Assembly (NCBI GenBank): GCA_013415865.1
Contig: CP058896.1
Coordinates: forward strand, 1,035,957-1,099,956
DNA from: Methanomassiliicoccales archaeon
Lineage (GTDB): Archaea; Thermoplasmatota; Thermoplasmata; Methanomassiliicoccales; UBA472
Length of the DNA: 64,000 bases
Direction: 5' to 3'
Shown here: positions 9,867 to 17,904 of the stretch, one piece after another
Position numbering within the stretch: position 1 is the first letter of the stretch
Layout: every line of letters starts with the position of its first letter
The notes under the pieces: generated by a model
Told to the model about the DNA's origin: nothing
Seen by the model: the letters and a program-made list of their open reading frames with translations, nothing else
Database searches by the model: none
Position numbers and translations under genes: made by a program

Positions 9867-9881
9867 AATTCCTCAGAGGAA
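9867..9881. promoter_or_regulatory. 15-bp dyad upstream of the ATPase promoter
   Basis: Perfect inverted repeat ATTCCTC-A-GAGGAAT, about 65 bases upstream of the ATPase TATA box in otherwise AT-rich intergenic DNA. It could be an operator for the ATPase operon or a structure in the 3' region of the dCMP deaminase transcript. No T-run follows it directly. Confidence 0.35.
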
Positions 9882-9984
9882 TATTTTATTATTCGCCAGC
9901 AAATGATTAAACGATATGCATATTGGAATGCTGTCGGTGCCGGTAATTATGATTATATTGATAATATATATTTAAATAAATTAT

Positions 9985-10437
9985 TTAATTTTTAAGGTCG
10001 CATCTTCTGACCTTCACGTTGGTCTCCGCGAGGATGTCCCGTGAGAGCGGGTCGATGTAGTCGTCCTTGAAGACTATTTCAGCTATGCCGGCGTTCAGAA
10101 GTATCTTGGTGCACATCACACAGGGATATGTGGTGGTGTATATCGTACCGTCCTTGATGCTCACTCCGAAGTAGGCGGCCTGGATCACGGCGTTCTGCTC
10201 GGCATGAACGCCGCGGCAGAGCTCGTGTCTTGTGCCGGATTCGATGTTGTTGTTGAGCCTGACGCACCCCACCTCTTCACAATGTCTAAGGCCCTTAGGG
10301 GCCCCGTTGTATCCTGTGCTGAGCACCCTCTTCTCTTTGACGATGACCGCACCGACCTTCCTCCTCAGGCAGGTCGAACGAGTGCTGACCAGGTCGGCCA
10401 TGCGCATGAAATAGGTATCGTTATCGGGTCTGTCCAT
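9985..10437 (-). CDS. dCMP deaminase family protein
   Basis: Zinc-dependent deoxycytidylate deaminase that would make dUMP for thymidylate synthesis. The 150-residue product contains the zinc motif HAEQNAV with catalytic Glu, and PCVMCTK supplying two zinc cysteines. Additional upstream cysteines (CLRRK, CEEVGC, ELCRG) resemble the extra zinc site of ComE-type dCMP deaminases. The stop lies in a strongly AT-rich stretch. It is divergent from the signal peptidase gene, and both share the 105-base promoter region 10438-10542. Confidence 0.88.
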   Translation of the reverse strand: MDRPDNDTYFMRMADLVSTRSTCLRRKVGAVIVKEKRVLSTGYNGAPKGLRHCEEVGCVRLNNNIESGTRHELCRGVHAEQNAVIQAAYFGVSIKDGTIYTTTYPCVMCTKILLNAGIAEIVFKDDYIDPLSRDILAETNVKVRRCDLKN

Positions 10438-10542
10438 CTTTGCCCCTGCGGCTTGATAGCGGTACCATTATAATAAAAATGCCTGCGAACCCTGCACAAT
10501 AATATATCTAGAAAGGCGACGGTTCCTTCGGGCTGTAAATAG

Positions 10543-11427
10543 ATGGTGACCGCAAAGAAGGTTTGGGACGAGGTCAGGTCCTTCGTCATCACGATCGCCG
10601 TTTTCCTCATCATCATAGGGGCCCTGTTCCTCTACAGCGGGATATGGCCTCCGTTCGTGGTGGTCGAATCGGGCAGCATGCAGCATTCCGACGACAGGAG
10701 CAAAATTGGAATCATGGACACTGGAGACCTGATACTTGTCAGGGAGCTCGGCGAGGATGGTGGCATCGTCACTTATGTGGAAGGATATTCCACTGGATAC
10801 CGCACCTTCGGCGATTATGGGGACGTCGTCATGTACAAGCGGGATGGCACCGACCGCTTCACCCCGGTCATCCATAGGGCCATAGTACTTCTCGAGTTCA
10901 ATTCGACGTCGGGAAGCTACGATGTTCCTTCCTTGGCCAATCTCCCGAATGAAAAATGGTCCCACGATGGTGCATCAGATGGAAGATGGTGGGACCTTGA
11001 CGGCACGTTGTACATCTATGGCGTTGGTTACAAAAAAGAGACCTTGGAGATCCATCTTGACGACCTTCTATCTTATGGCCGAGGTGGTTACATCACCAAG
11101 GGCGACCACAATGATGTCATCGACCAGAACCCTCAGGCCCCCATCTCCACGGGGCCTGTCCTGGAAGAGTGGGTCATCGGGACCGCCAAGGCGGAGCTTC
11201 CTTGGTTCGGGCTGATCAAGCTATGGTTCTCTGGACAATATAGACCATATGGACCGGGGGTGCCCGATAATAGCTGGACGGCGTTGTTCCTGACCATAGC
11301 CCTCATGGTCCTAGTGCCGATCGCCGTTGAGGTTGGGGACGTGCTTTTGAAGCGGAGGGGGATAGACGTCGTTGCCAGGATAAGGTCAAAGGTGCCCTGG
11401 ACTAAAAAGAGGCCGAAGAGGCCCTGA
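10543..11427 (+). CDS. Signal peptidase I, archaeal/ER type (S26B)
   Basis: Membrane-bound protease that removes Sec signal peptides. One membrane span lies at residues 13-33. The catalytic Ser is in VVESGSMQHS just after it. The general base is His in PVIHRA, as in archaeal/ER enzymes rather than the bacterial Lys, and the YITKGDHNDVIDQ block carries the conserved Asp residues. A second span occurs near residues 245-265, followed by a basic tail. At 294 residues it is longer than minimal archaeal enzymes, mainly through an insertion before the His. A TATA-like AATATATC at about 10500 fits the start. It is convergent with orc1/cdc6 three bases downstream. Confidence 0.87.
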   Translation: MVTAKKVWDEVRSFVITIAVFLIIIGALFLYSGIWPPFVVVESGSMQHSDDRSKIGIMDTGDLILVRELGEDGGIVTYVEGYSTGYRTFGDYGDVVMYKRDGTDRFTPVIHRAIVLLEFNSTSGSYDVPSLANLPNEKWSHDGASDGRWWDLDGTLYIYGVGYKKETLEIHLDDLLSYGRGGYITKGDHNDVIDQNPQAPISTGPVLEEWVIGTAKAELPWFGLIKLWFSGQYRPYGPGVPDNSWTALFLTIALMVLVPIAVEVGDVLLKRRGIDVVARIRSKVPWTKKRPKRP

Positions 11428-11430
11428 TCG

Positions 11431-12669
11431 TCAGATCAATGTCGTCTGGTTCTTCGGTTTGTATTGCTTCAGCTCTTGGAAGATGTCATCCTCTTCCAGG
11501 ACCTTTTTTGTCTCGCTCAACGAGACGCTCAGGTCGATCTCCTTGGTGCGTCCGCCACGACCGAACGACTTCACCTTCGCATGGATTATCCCCATCATAT
11601 CGAGCTCTGAGATAAGGTCGGTTATGCGCCTCTGGGTCAGCTGCACCATCCCAAGGTGCCTGGCCATATCTCGATAGGTCTCATACACCTCCCCGGTCGT
11701 GAGCCTCTCGTTCCCCTTCTCCTCATTGAGGATGATGCACATCAATACCAGCTTCGACTGAGTGGGCAAGGTGCGTACCGCCTCCGACACGCAGTCGAGC
11801 TCCATCTTGTTCTTGGCCTTCAGGACATGCACGTCTGATATCCTTTCAGATCCTTCCCTTTCGGCGATCTCCCCAGAGATCCTCAGCAGGTCTAGCGCTT
11901 TTCTTGCATCGCCGTGCTCTTGGGCGGCCAAAGCCGCGCACAAGGGTATGACCCCCTCCTCAAGGACGTTGTCGTCGAATGCCAGAGCGGCCCTTTGCCT
12001 TAAGATGTCCTGAAGCTGTTCTGCGTTATACGGGGGGAATACCATCTTCTCCCCCTCCAAACGGCTTTTAACTCGGGGGTCAAGAAGGTCTGTGAAAAGA
12101 AGGTCGTTCGAGATCCCTATTACTGTCACCCTTGCGTTCTTCAGGTCATCATTGATCTTCGATAGATGATAGAGGACGTCGTCGCCGCTCTTATAGACGA
12201 GCTTATCGATCTCGTCAAGTGCGATTATTATCACTCTCCTCTGCTCATCGAGGTTGTCTCTCAGCATCTGGTAGACCTGCGTTATGCTCAATCCTGTGAA
12301 AGGTATCCGCTGCTCGAAGTCCTGGATGAACTGGTTGCCGATGTTCTGCAGAACGCCATATGGTGTATCGACCACCTCACAGTTCATATATATGAATGTG
12401 ACCTGGCCCTTGTCCGCATCGGCCTTCTTTATCTCGTTCCCGATGTATTTCACGCAGGCGGTCTTTCCTGTGCCGGTCTTTCCAAAGATCAGAATATTAG
12501 AGGGTCTCTCTCCCTTCAAAGCCGGAACAAGCACAGATGCAAGCGAGTTTATCTGCTCCTTTCTATGCGGCAGCTCACCAGGTATATAGGATGGCCTCAG
12601 AATCTCTCGGTTGCTCTTCTTGAATATCTGCTTCCTGTCCAGGTGTGCCTGGAATATATTTGGTTCCAT
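11431..12669 (-). CDS. Orc1/Cdc6 replication initiator
   Basis: AAA+ origin-binding protein. Walker A is FGKTGTGKT, Walker B IIIALDEID, and there is a C-terminal winged-helix domain (about the last 100 residues). The reading frame opens at 12747. I prefer the ATG at 12669 because the family N-terminus matches there (IFKKSNREILRPSYIPGELPHR) and GAGGTC sits seven bases upstream; the longer form would add 26 atypical residues. The gene runs away from the intergenic region with ORB-like elements, the usual arrangement for an archaeal origin. It would bind those elements and load MCM. Confidence 0.95.
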   Translation of the reverse strand: MEPNIFQAHLDRKQIFKKSNREILRPSYIPGELPHRKEQINSLASVLVPALKGERPSNILIFGKTGTGKTACVKYIGNEIKKADADKGQVTFIYMNCEVVDTPYGVLQNIGNQFIQDFEQRIPFTGLSITQVYQMLRDNLDEQRRVIIIALDEIDKLVYKSGDDVLYHLSKINDDLKNARVTVIGISNDLLFTDLLDPRVKSRLEGEKMVFPPYNAEQLQDILRQRAALAFDDNVLEEGVIPLCAALAAQEHGDARKALDLLRISGEIAEREGSERISDVHVLKAKNKMELDCVSEAVRTLPTQSKLVLMCIILNEEKGNERLTTGEVYETYRDMARHLGMVQLTQRRITDLISELDMMGIIHAKVKSFGRGGRTKEIDLSVSLSETKKVLEEDDIFQELKQYKPKNQTTLI

Positions 12670-12796
12670 CCTGATGACCTCTATGACGTCGAGCGCCCCG
12701 GCGAAAGCGTTTAGTTGATTTAAGAGGCTCGCAGAAGCGGAAATCATAGTAAGGGGTTGCCCAATAAAAAGGTAATTTTTATCGGGGCCATCGAAT

Positions 12797-12878
12797 TCGA
12801 CAGGAAACGCAGGTCTCTACTAATAAAATAGTAGGTATTCTGGCATCCAACCCCTACCCCTTCATTTCCACTAGAGAT
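12797..12878. other. Candidate replication origin with two inverted ORB-like elements
   Basis: Upstream of orc1/cdc6, the plus strand carries GACAGGAAACGCAGGTC (12799-12815). The minus strand carries AGTGGAAATGAAGGGG (12872-12857), extended by further Gs. Both resemble the archaeal origin recognition box core (purine-rich GGAAAC/TG followed by a G tract) and point towards each other. Between them lies an AT-rich block holding an 18-bp palindrome, a plausible unwinding element. Adjacency to the initiator gene is typical of archaeal origins. Function is inferred, not shown. Confidence 0.68.
12817..12834. repeat. 18-bp palindromic element, copy 1
   Basis: CTACTAATAAAATAGTAG, with six-base inverted arms around an AT core. 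It lies exactly between the two ORB-like elements. An identical 18-bp sequence occurs on the other strand at 33400-33417. The core could also serve as a TATA box for either strand. Confidence 0.6.
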
Positions 12879-12943
12879 GTGAACGTCTTTGGGCGTTGAA
12901 ACTTCATTATCGAAGAGGGGTATTGAGGAGACCGGGTGAGTGA

Positions 12944-14218
12944 TTGGAAGAAAGGACGGCCATCCTAAAGCGGGCGGCCTTGGTCAGCTTGGACCGCGAT
13001 GTCGATGAGGTAGAGGAGCTTGCTAGGACTGCTGGCTATGAGGTGGTGTACGAAATTGTGCAGAGGAGGAAGAGGCCTGAGCCTTCTCTATACATTGGGC
13101 GGGGCAAGGTCGAAGAAATAAAGGAGCTGTTGGCCGAAAGCCCTGTTGAGGCTATTATAATAAATGGAGAGGCGAAGCCGTCCCATCATTATAATCTGGA
13201 AAGTTTGCTGGGGGTGGAGTGTGTAGATAGGATAAGGTTGATCCTTGATATTTTCAAGACGAGGGCGAACAATAAAGAATCCAGACTTCAGGTTGAAAAG
13301 GCCAGATTAAAATATGAGGCCCCACTTTTGAAGGAGTGGATACATAGTGCAAAGGCCGGGGAGCACCCTGGCTTCATGGGAGGGGGTGAGTATGCCATCG
13401 ATGTTTACTATGATTTGATCAAAAAGAGGATCAAGAGCATCGACCGAGAGCTATCAGAGATGAGGAGGGTCTCAGATCAAAAGAGGAATAGAAGGGAAAG
13501 GAATGAACTTTTTATCGTCACGTTAACTGGATATACAAATGCCGGTAAATCCTCCTTGATGAGGGTGTTGACCAAAGAGGATGTTTTGGTTGAGGACAGA
13601 ATGTTCTCTACTCTATCAACCACAACAAGATCCTTGAGCGGGGAGGATATCCTCATCGTTGACACTATTGGGTTCATAAAGAACCTTCCTTACTTTATGA
13701 TAGAATCTTTTAGGAATACTATCGAAGAGGTCTTTTATTCTGATCTGGTGTTGCTAGTGATAGATTGCTCTGATCCGCTAGATGATCTGCGAAGGAAACT
13801 GAACGTATCTTTGGAGATTCTACTTCCAAGAATAGACAAAGAAAAGATAATTATTATATTAAATAAAATAGATAAGAAATCTAATAAAAATCAATACTTC
13901 GATATAGAGAACTTGATATTCCAATCGCTTGGTGATGTTGAGATTGTAAGAACCTCTGCAAAGGAAATGATTGGAATTGAAGAGCTTAAGGATAGGATCC
14001 AAGCAAGGTTCAAAAGGGACGTCTTTATCTCAGTATCTCTCCCAAATCTCCCAAATTCACAATCCAACGTCTCAAGGATCTTTGACCTCTGCGACGTTCT
14101 GTCGTGTGAATACTCGAAAAACATCACAATAAAAGGCAAATGCCATCTGGCAGATGTTGGAAAAATCGAGAAGATCGCTAAGGCATCAGGTGGAAGACGT
14201 CTAAGAGGAGAGAAATGA
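12944..14218 (+). CDS. hflX: HflX-family ribosome-associated GTPase
   Basis: 424-residue GTPase that binds the large ribosomal subunit and rescues or splits stalled ribosomes. The N-terminal HflX domain (about 1-175) includes the SLYIGRGKVEEI block. The G domain has G1 GYTNAGKSS, G2 TTTR, G3 DTIGF, G4 NKID and G5 SAK. Translation starts at TTG 12944, since an in-frame TGA lies just before it; GGTGA four bases upstream may guide it. The second half of the gene is far richer in A and T than its neighbours, with runs such as the ATTATATTAAATAAAATAG region near 13853. This suggests acquisition from another lineage or relaxed composition beside the origin. Confidence 0.92.
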   Translation: MEERTAILKRAALVSLDRDVDEVEELARTAGYEVVYEIVQRRKRPEPSLYIGRGKVEEIKELLAESPVEAIIINGEAKPSHHYNLESLLGVECVDRIRLILDIFKTRANNKESRLQVEKARLKYEAPLLKEWIHSAKAGEHPGFMGGGEYAIDVYYDLIKKRIKSIDRELSEMRRVSDQKRNRRERNELFIVTLTGYTNAGKSSLMRVLTKEDVLVEDRMFSTLSTTTRSLSGEDILIVDTIGFIKNLPYFMIESFRNTIEEVFYSDLVLLVIDCSDPLDDLRRKLNVSLEILLPRIDKEKIIIILNKIDKKSNKNQYFDIENLIFQSLGDVEIVRTSAKEMIGIEELKDRIQARFKRDVFISVSLPNLPNSQSNVSRIFDLCDVLSCEYSKNITIKGKCHLADVGKIEKIAKASGGRRLRGEK

Positions 14219-14257
14219 AATTAGGAAGCCTCTCCAATGGAAATAAAGGGGTCCCCC

Positions 14258-14692
14258 TTATTTCACGTCGAACTCCTTCTTTTTGTTCGCGACCTTTTCA
14301 TCGAATCTCGAAGGGAGGCGCCACGCAGTATATTCCAGCTCGTCCTTTATCGCAACAAACTCCTTCTTGCTCTTCACCGCCATCATCTTATTGAACGAGC
14401 GGACCCTTTTTACATATCCATAAAGAAGGAGAACCCCCGCCAAAAGAACGATGAAACCGATCGACACCAGATAATACCCCCACCCACCCACATCAAACAG
14501 TTCTGGCGCATAGAAGTCCAGGATCCCAAGCACGAACAGGAGAGCACCAAGCCCGATCAGCAGACAATCAAATGGAAGAGCATGCTCAACATAAACAGGC
14601 CTTGCCATGCCGACGCGAATCGACTTATCCCTATTCAAGATTTTCACTGGTAGTCTGATTGCATCCAACACGACCTTTCTGATAAAATCCAT
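14258..14692 (-). CDS. Two-span membrane protein of unknown function
   Basis: 144 residues from the ATG at 14692. A GTG nine codons upstream is possible but would overlap the divergent gene. Two hydrophobic helices (about residues 42-60 and 72-93) are followed by a charged cytoplasmic helix and a Lys-rich tail. I cannot assign a family with confidence; small two-span proteins of this kind occur in Thermoplasmata. It is divergent from the 14702 gene with only nine bases between starts, so each promoter must lie inside the other gene. Confidence 0.7.
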   Translation of the reverse strand: MDFIRKVVLDAIRLPVKILNRDKSIRVGMARPVYVEHALPFDCLLIGLGALLFVLGILDFYAPELFDVGGWGYYLVSIGFIVLLAGVLLLYGYVKRVRSFNKMMAVKSKKEFVAIKDELEYTAWRLPSRFDEKVANKKKEFDVK

Positions 14693-14701
14693 CGACCGTA
14701 T

Positions 14702-15064
14702 ATGACCCCCTCCAAACACCAGACCGCGCCGACCATCGCACTTGCCACACTCTCGGTCCTCGCCCTACTTTTGATCAGTGACATGGCCCCCCGCCAGGCC
14801 GACGACTTCGCCGATCTGCCCGCCGATGGGAAACCATTTGAGATCCTCTGCACGATAACCACGCAGAGGGATGCAAGGGGAGGCAAGCTCTTGGAGCTTA
14901 GGGACCAGGAGGGAGAGCTGATGAGAGCATATTGCCCAAACGGCACATGGGTCGATATCCAGCTTCCTTGCGTCGCCTACATCACCGGCCATCTGGACAA
15001 TGGCGCAGAGCCCTTTATGTTCATAGACGCGATCGAGCCTTGTGACAAGGCAAGTTTAATCTAA
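14702..15064 (+). CDS. Membrane-anchored OB-fold-like protein
   Basis: 120 residues. The N-terminus is hydrophobic (about residues 9-27) and looks like an anchor or uncleaved signal. The remainder is beta-rich (KPFEILCTITTQRD, KLLELRDQEGELMRAYCPNG, VAYITGHLDN), which resembles an OB fold such as nucleic-acid-binding stress proteins. It sits directly upstream of tiaS, about 30 bases before its start, in the same direction. Function unknown; the OB-fold reading is by pattern only. Confidence 0.62.
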   Translation: MTPSKHQTAPTIALATLSVLALLLISDMAPRQADDFADLPADGKPFEILCTITTQRDARGGKLLELRDQEGELMRAYCPNGTWVDIQLPCVAYITGHLDNGAEPFMFIDAIEPCDKASLI

Positions 15065-15093
15065 TCCCCATTCCTGAGGTGGTAGCCGACACC

Positions 15094-16419
15094 ATGTTCG
15101 TAGCGTTCGACGACACAGATTCCACGGAGTTCATGTGCACCACGTTCCTTGCGACAGAGGTCATCGATGCCATGCGGGAGTACGACCTCATCGGGCTTCC
15201 AAGGTTGGTAAGGCTCAATCCCGCGGTGCCTTGGAAGACCAGAGGGAACGCTGCCGTTGCGTTGAGGTTCGGGAGGGGAAAGGGCCAGGCAGCTCTGGCT
15301 GGGATGATAAGGGACACGCCCGTCTATTGTTACCAAAAGATGATAGAGCCCGCCCCGGCAGGTGAGGCGCTCGACAGGTGCTCTTTCCTACTTGATAAGT
15401 GGTCGAGGGTCAAGGAGGATGCCAGTCCCGGGCTCGTCGTAACTGAGAAGAGGCCCTCTCCTCGACTGTATTGGCGTGCCGTGAGGGACATCGTGGAGAA
15501 GGAGGACGTCATTAAGGAGATAGAGAGGATAGGTGCCAAGAGGTACGAGCTGGCCGGCGGGAGAGGGGTGATAGGCGCGACCGCCGCCCTGTCCTGGCGC
15601 CCTCGGGACCGCACGTTCGAGGTCATCGCCTACAGGTCCAGGGACAGGTGGGGGAGGCCAAGGCACCTTACTGACGCGTCGGTACTGGAAATGGACAGGA
15701 AGTTCACATCCACGTTCAACAACTTCGACCAATGTGAAGGCAGGAGGGCGATATCTCCCCACACGCCATGCCCTGTGCTCTTCGGGATCAGAGGTGATGA
15801 CCCCTATGTGCTGCCCTCGGCGATGCTCAGCCTCGACTCGGAGCCGATAGACAGATGGCTCCTATATCTCACCAACCAAGGCACCGACGACCATATAATC
15901 CACAATTGGACGAGTTTGGTCCCCGACCGCTCATATGATGTGCAGGCGACGGTCGTAGAAGGGCCCAGGACGATCAGGGGCGGGCATGTGGTAATAGGCA
16001 CGCTCACGGACCGAGGCCATCACAGGCTCGAAATGACCGCCTATGAGCCATCGAAGGACTTCAGGGAAGTTATAAGGCAGTTACAGGTGGGGGACAGGAT
16101 CAGGGCCTATGGCGAGCTGAGGCGCAGCCCAAGGACCCTTAACATCGAGAAGCTCGAGATAGTCGCGCTGGTCCATGCGTACGAGAAGGTCTCGAACCCC
16201 GTCTGTGGCACATGTGGTAAGAGGATGCAGTCGATGGGCACCGCCGGGGGATACCGTTGCAAGAAATGCAGGCTCAAGGCCCCCGAGTCTGCCGCTGAAA
16301 GACGTAAGATCGAAAGGAAGATCGCCACTGGGTGGTATGAACCCCCCGTCTGCGCGAGAAGGCATCTCAGCAAACCTCTGAAGAGATGCCAGACGGAGCA
16401 TGATAGGATTACGTTATGA
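15094..16419 (+). CDS. tiaS: tRNA(Ile2) 2-agmatinylcytidine synthetase
   Basis: TiaS modifies C34 of tRNA-Ile2 with agmatine so that the CAU anticodon reads AUA codons, an archaea-specific step. The N-terminus MFVAFDDTDSTE is the family signature. An OB-fold segment (about residues 280-365) is followed by a zinc ribbon CGTCGKRM...CKKC near residues 370-395. I start at ATG 15094 because the family begins there and GAGGTGGT lies ten bases upstream; a GTG at 15079 is the longer alternative. From that ATG the product is 441 residues, near the usual length. Confidence 0.93.
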   Translation: MFVAFDDTDSTEFMCTTFLATEVIDAMREYDLIGLPRLVRLNPAVPWKTRGNAAVALRFGRGKGQAALAGMIRDTPVYCYQKMIEPAPAGEALDRCSFLLDKWSRVKEDASPGLVVTEKRPSPRLYWRAVRDIVEKEDVIKEIERIGAKRYELAGGRGVIGATAALSWRPRDRTFEVIAYRSRDRWGRPRHLTDASVLEMDRKFTSTFNNFDQCEGRRAISPHTPCPVLFGIRGDDPYVLPSAMLSLDSEPIDRWLLYLTNQGTDDHIIHNWTSLVPDRSYDVQATVVEGPRTIRGGHVVIGTLTDRGHHRLEMTAYEPSKDFREVIRQLQVGDRIRAYGELRRSPRTLNIEKLEIVALVHAYEKVSNPVCGTCGKRMQSMGTAGGYRCKKCRLKAPESAAERRKIERKIATGWYEPPVCARRHLSKPLKRCQTEHDRITL

Positions 16420-16507
16420 GTCGATGAGGACCATCGACAATATTTTATACACATATCCTTTTGCTACGGGCTGAAAAAGGCTGGAAAGGACCAGAGAGGA
16501 TGCTTCA

Positions 16508-17686
16508 ATGCAGGATGTTGTGATCTTGAGCGCTGCGAGGACCGCGATAGGGAAGTTCGCGGGCAGCCTGAAGGATGTGCCGGCCGTGGAGCTCGGCGCT
16601 TTGACCATTAGAGAAGCGGTGAGCAGGGCCAAGCTTGACCCGAAGGATATTCAGGAATGCATAATGGGCAACGTGCTGCAGGCAGGTCTGGGGCAGAACC
16701 CAGCAAGGCAGGCGGCCGTGAAGGCCGGCCTTCCATACGAGATCGGGTCGGTCACCATCAACAAGGTCTGTGGTTCGGGGCTGAAGGCCGTTATGCTCGC
16801 GGCGAACTCGATCAGGGCAGGGGAGCACGAGGTCCTTGTCGCCGGCGGCATGGAGAACATGAACCAGGCCCCCTATCTTCTGAGAGAGGCGCGGTTCGGA
16901 TACAGGCTCAACGACAACAAGATCGTCGACCACATGGTGAACGATGGCCTCTGGGACAGCTTCAATCAGATCCACATGGGCATGACAGCGGAGATATGCG
17001 CCGAGAGGCACAATGTAAAAAGGGAGGAGGCGGACGAGCTATCGCTCCAAAGTCACATGAAAGCCCAACGTGCGACCGTCGAAGGGCGCTTCGAGAAGGA
17101 GATCGTGCCCTACGTCATCAGGTCGAAGAAGGGCGACACCGTCCTCAAGGTCGATGAGGGCATCAGGCCAGACACGACCATGGAGGCGTTGGCCAAGCTG
17201 AGGCCCGCCTTCAAGGAAGGAGGGCAGGTCACCGCCGGTAACTCCTCGCAGCTGAGCGATGGAGGGGCCGCCCTCGTGGTGGCATCAAGAAAATTTGCCG
17301 AAGAGAGGGGCATCAGGCCTTTGGCGAGCATAATAGGTTATCACACCGGAGGTACCAGGCCCGAGTGGATCATGGAGGCCCCGATACCCACCACCAAGGA
17401 ACTTCTTTCAAAGCTTAAGATGAGGCCGGAAGAGATAGACCTTTTCGAGCACAACGAGGCCTTCGCGGCGGCGTCGGTCGCGGTCAAAAGGGCGTTCGAT
17501 ATACCAGACGATAAGTTCAATGTGAACGGGGGGGCGGTCGCTCTGGGTCACCCCATCGGATGCAGCGGGGCCAGAGTCCTCACCTCTCTGATATACGCGC
17601 TTCACGACAGGAAGAGGGACTTAGGCCTGGCGACACTGTGCCTCGGTGGAGGGAACGCCGTATCGATGGTCGTGCGCCGTGAGTGA
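16508..17686 (+). CDS. Acetyl-CoA C-acetyltransferase (thiolase), bacterial-type
   Basis: 392-residue thiolase condensing two acetyl-CoA, or the reverse. The acyl-accepting Cys is C88 in KVCGSGLKAV, the His is in EHNEAFAAAS and the second Cys in GHPIGCSGAR, all in canonical form. It resembles the bacterial PhaA/AtoB type. The archaeal mevalonate-pathway thiolase is distinct and normally sits beside HMG-CoA synthase and a DUF35 protein, none of which are present here. A TATA-like ATTTTATAC lies near 16440. Role is probably acyl-CoA metabolism or mevalonate entry. Confidence 0.9.
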   Translation: MQDVVILSAARTAIGKFAGSLKDVPAVELGALTIREAVSRAKLDPKDIQECIMGNVLQAGLGQNPARQAAVKAGLPYEIGSVTINKVCGSGLKAVMLAANSIRAGEHEVLVAGGMENMNQAPYLLREARFGYRLNDNKIVDHMVNDGLWDSFNQIHMGMTAEICAERHNVKREEADELSLQSHMKAQRATVEGRFEKEIVPYVIRSKKGDTVLKVDEGIRPDTTMEALAKLRPAFKEGGQVTAGNSSQLSDGGAALVVASRKFAEERGIRPLASIIGYHTGGTRPEWIMEAPIPTTKELLSKLKMRPEEIDLFEHNEAFAAASVAVKRAFDIPDDKFNVNGGAVALGHPIGCSGARVLTSLIYALHDRKRDLGLATLCLGGGNAVSMVVRRE

Positions 17687-17689
17687 CCA

Positions 17690-17788
17690 TCATCTCCTAC
17701 GGCGCCCGAACAGAAGCCAGAGCATACCCGCGATCAAAATGATACCGAAAAGGGAAAGACCGATCAGCGCGGCCTCCTGCAGCTCCAT
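17690..17788 (-). CDS. 32-residue single-span membrane peptide, leaderless
   Basis: A short ORF with an N-terminal MELQEAAL segment, one hydrophobic helix (IGLSLFGIILIAGMLWLLF) and an Arg-rich end (GRRRR), which favours a cytoplasmic C-terminus. A TATA box TTAAATAC on the minus strand (17818-17811) is centred about 26 bases upstream of the ATG. That is the archaeal TATA-to-start distance, so a leaderless transcript would begin at the start codon. It lies in the 218-base gap between thiolase and peptidase genes, which otherwise looks empty. Not a recognised family. Confidence 0.5.
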   Translation of the reverse strand: MELQEAALIGLSLFGIILIAGMLWLLFGRRRR

Positions 17789-17904
17789 GATTTCATGATA
17801 ATATTCAGTGGTATTTAAGCCGAGCTTCTAGGGCAGGACAGTATTGAACAGAAGATAACTGGCAAGGAATTAATACACCGAAACCCAATCCTATCCGGAT
17901 CACG

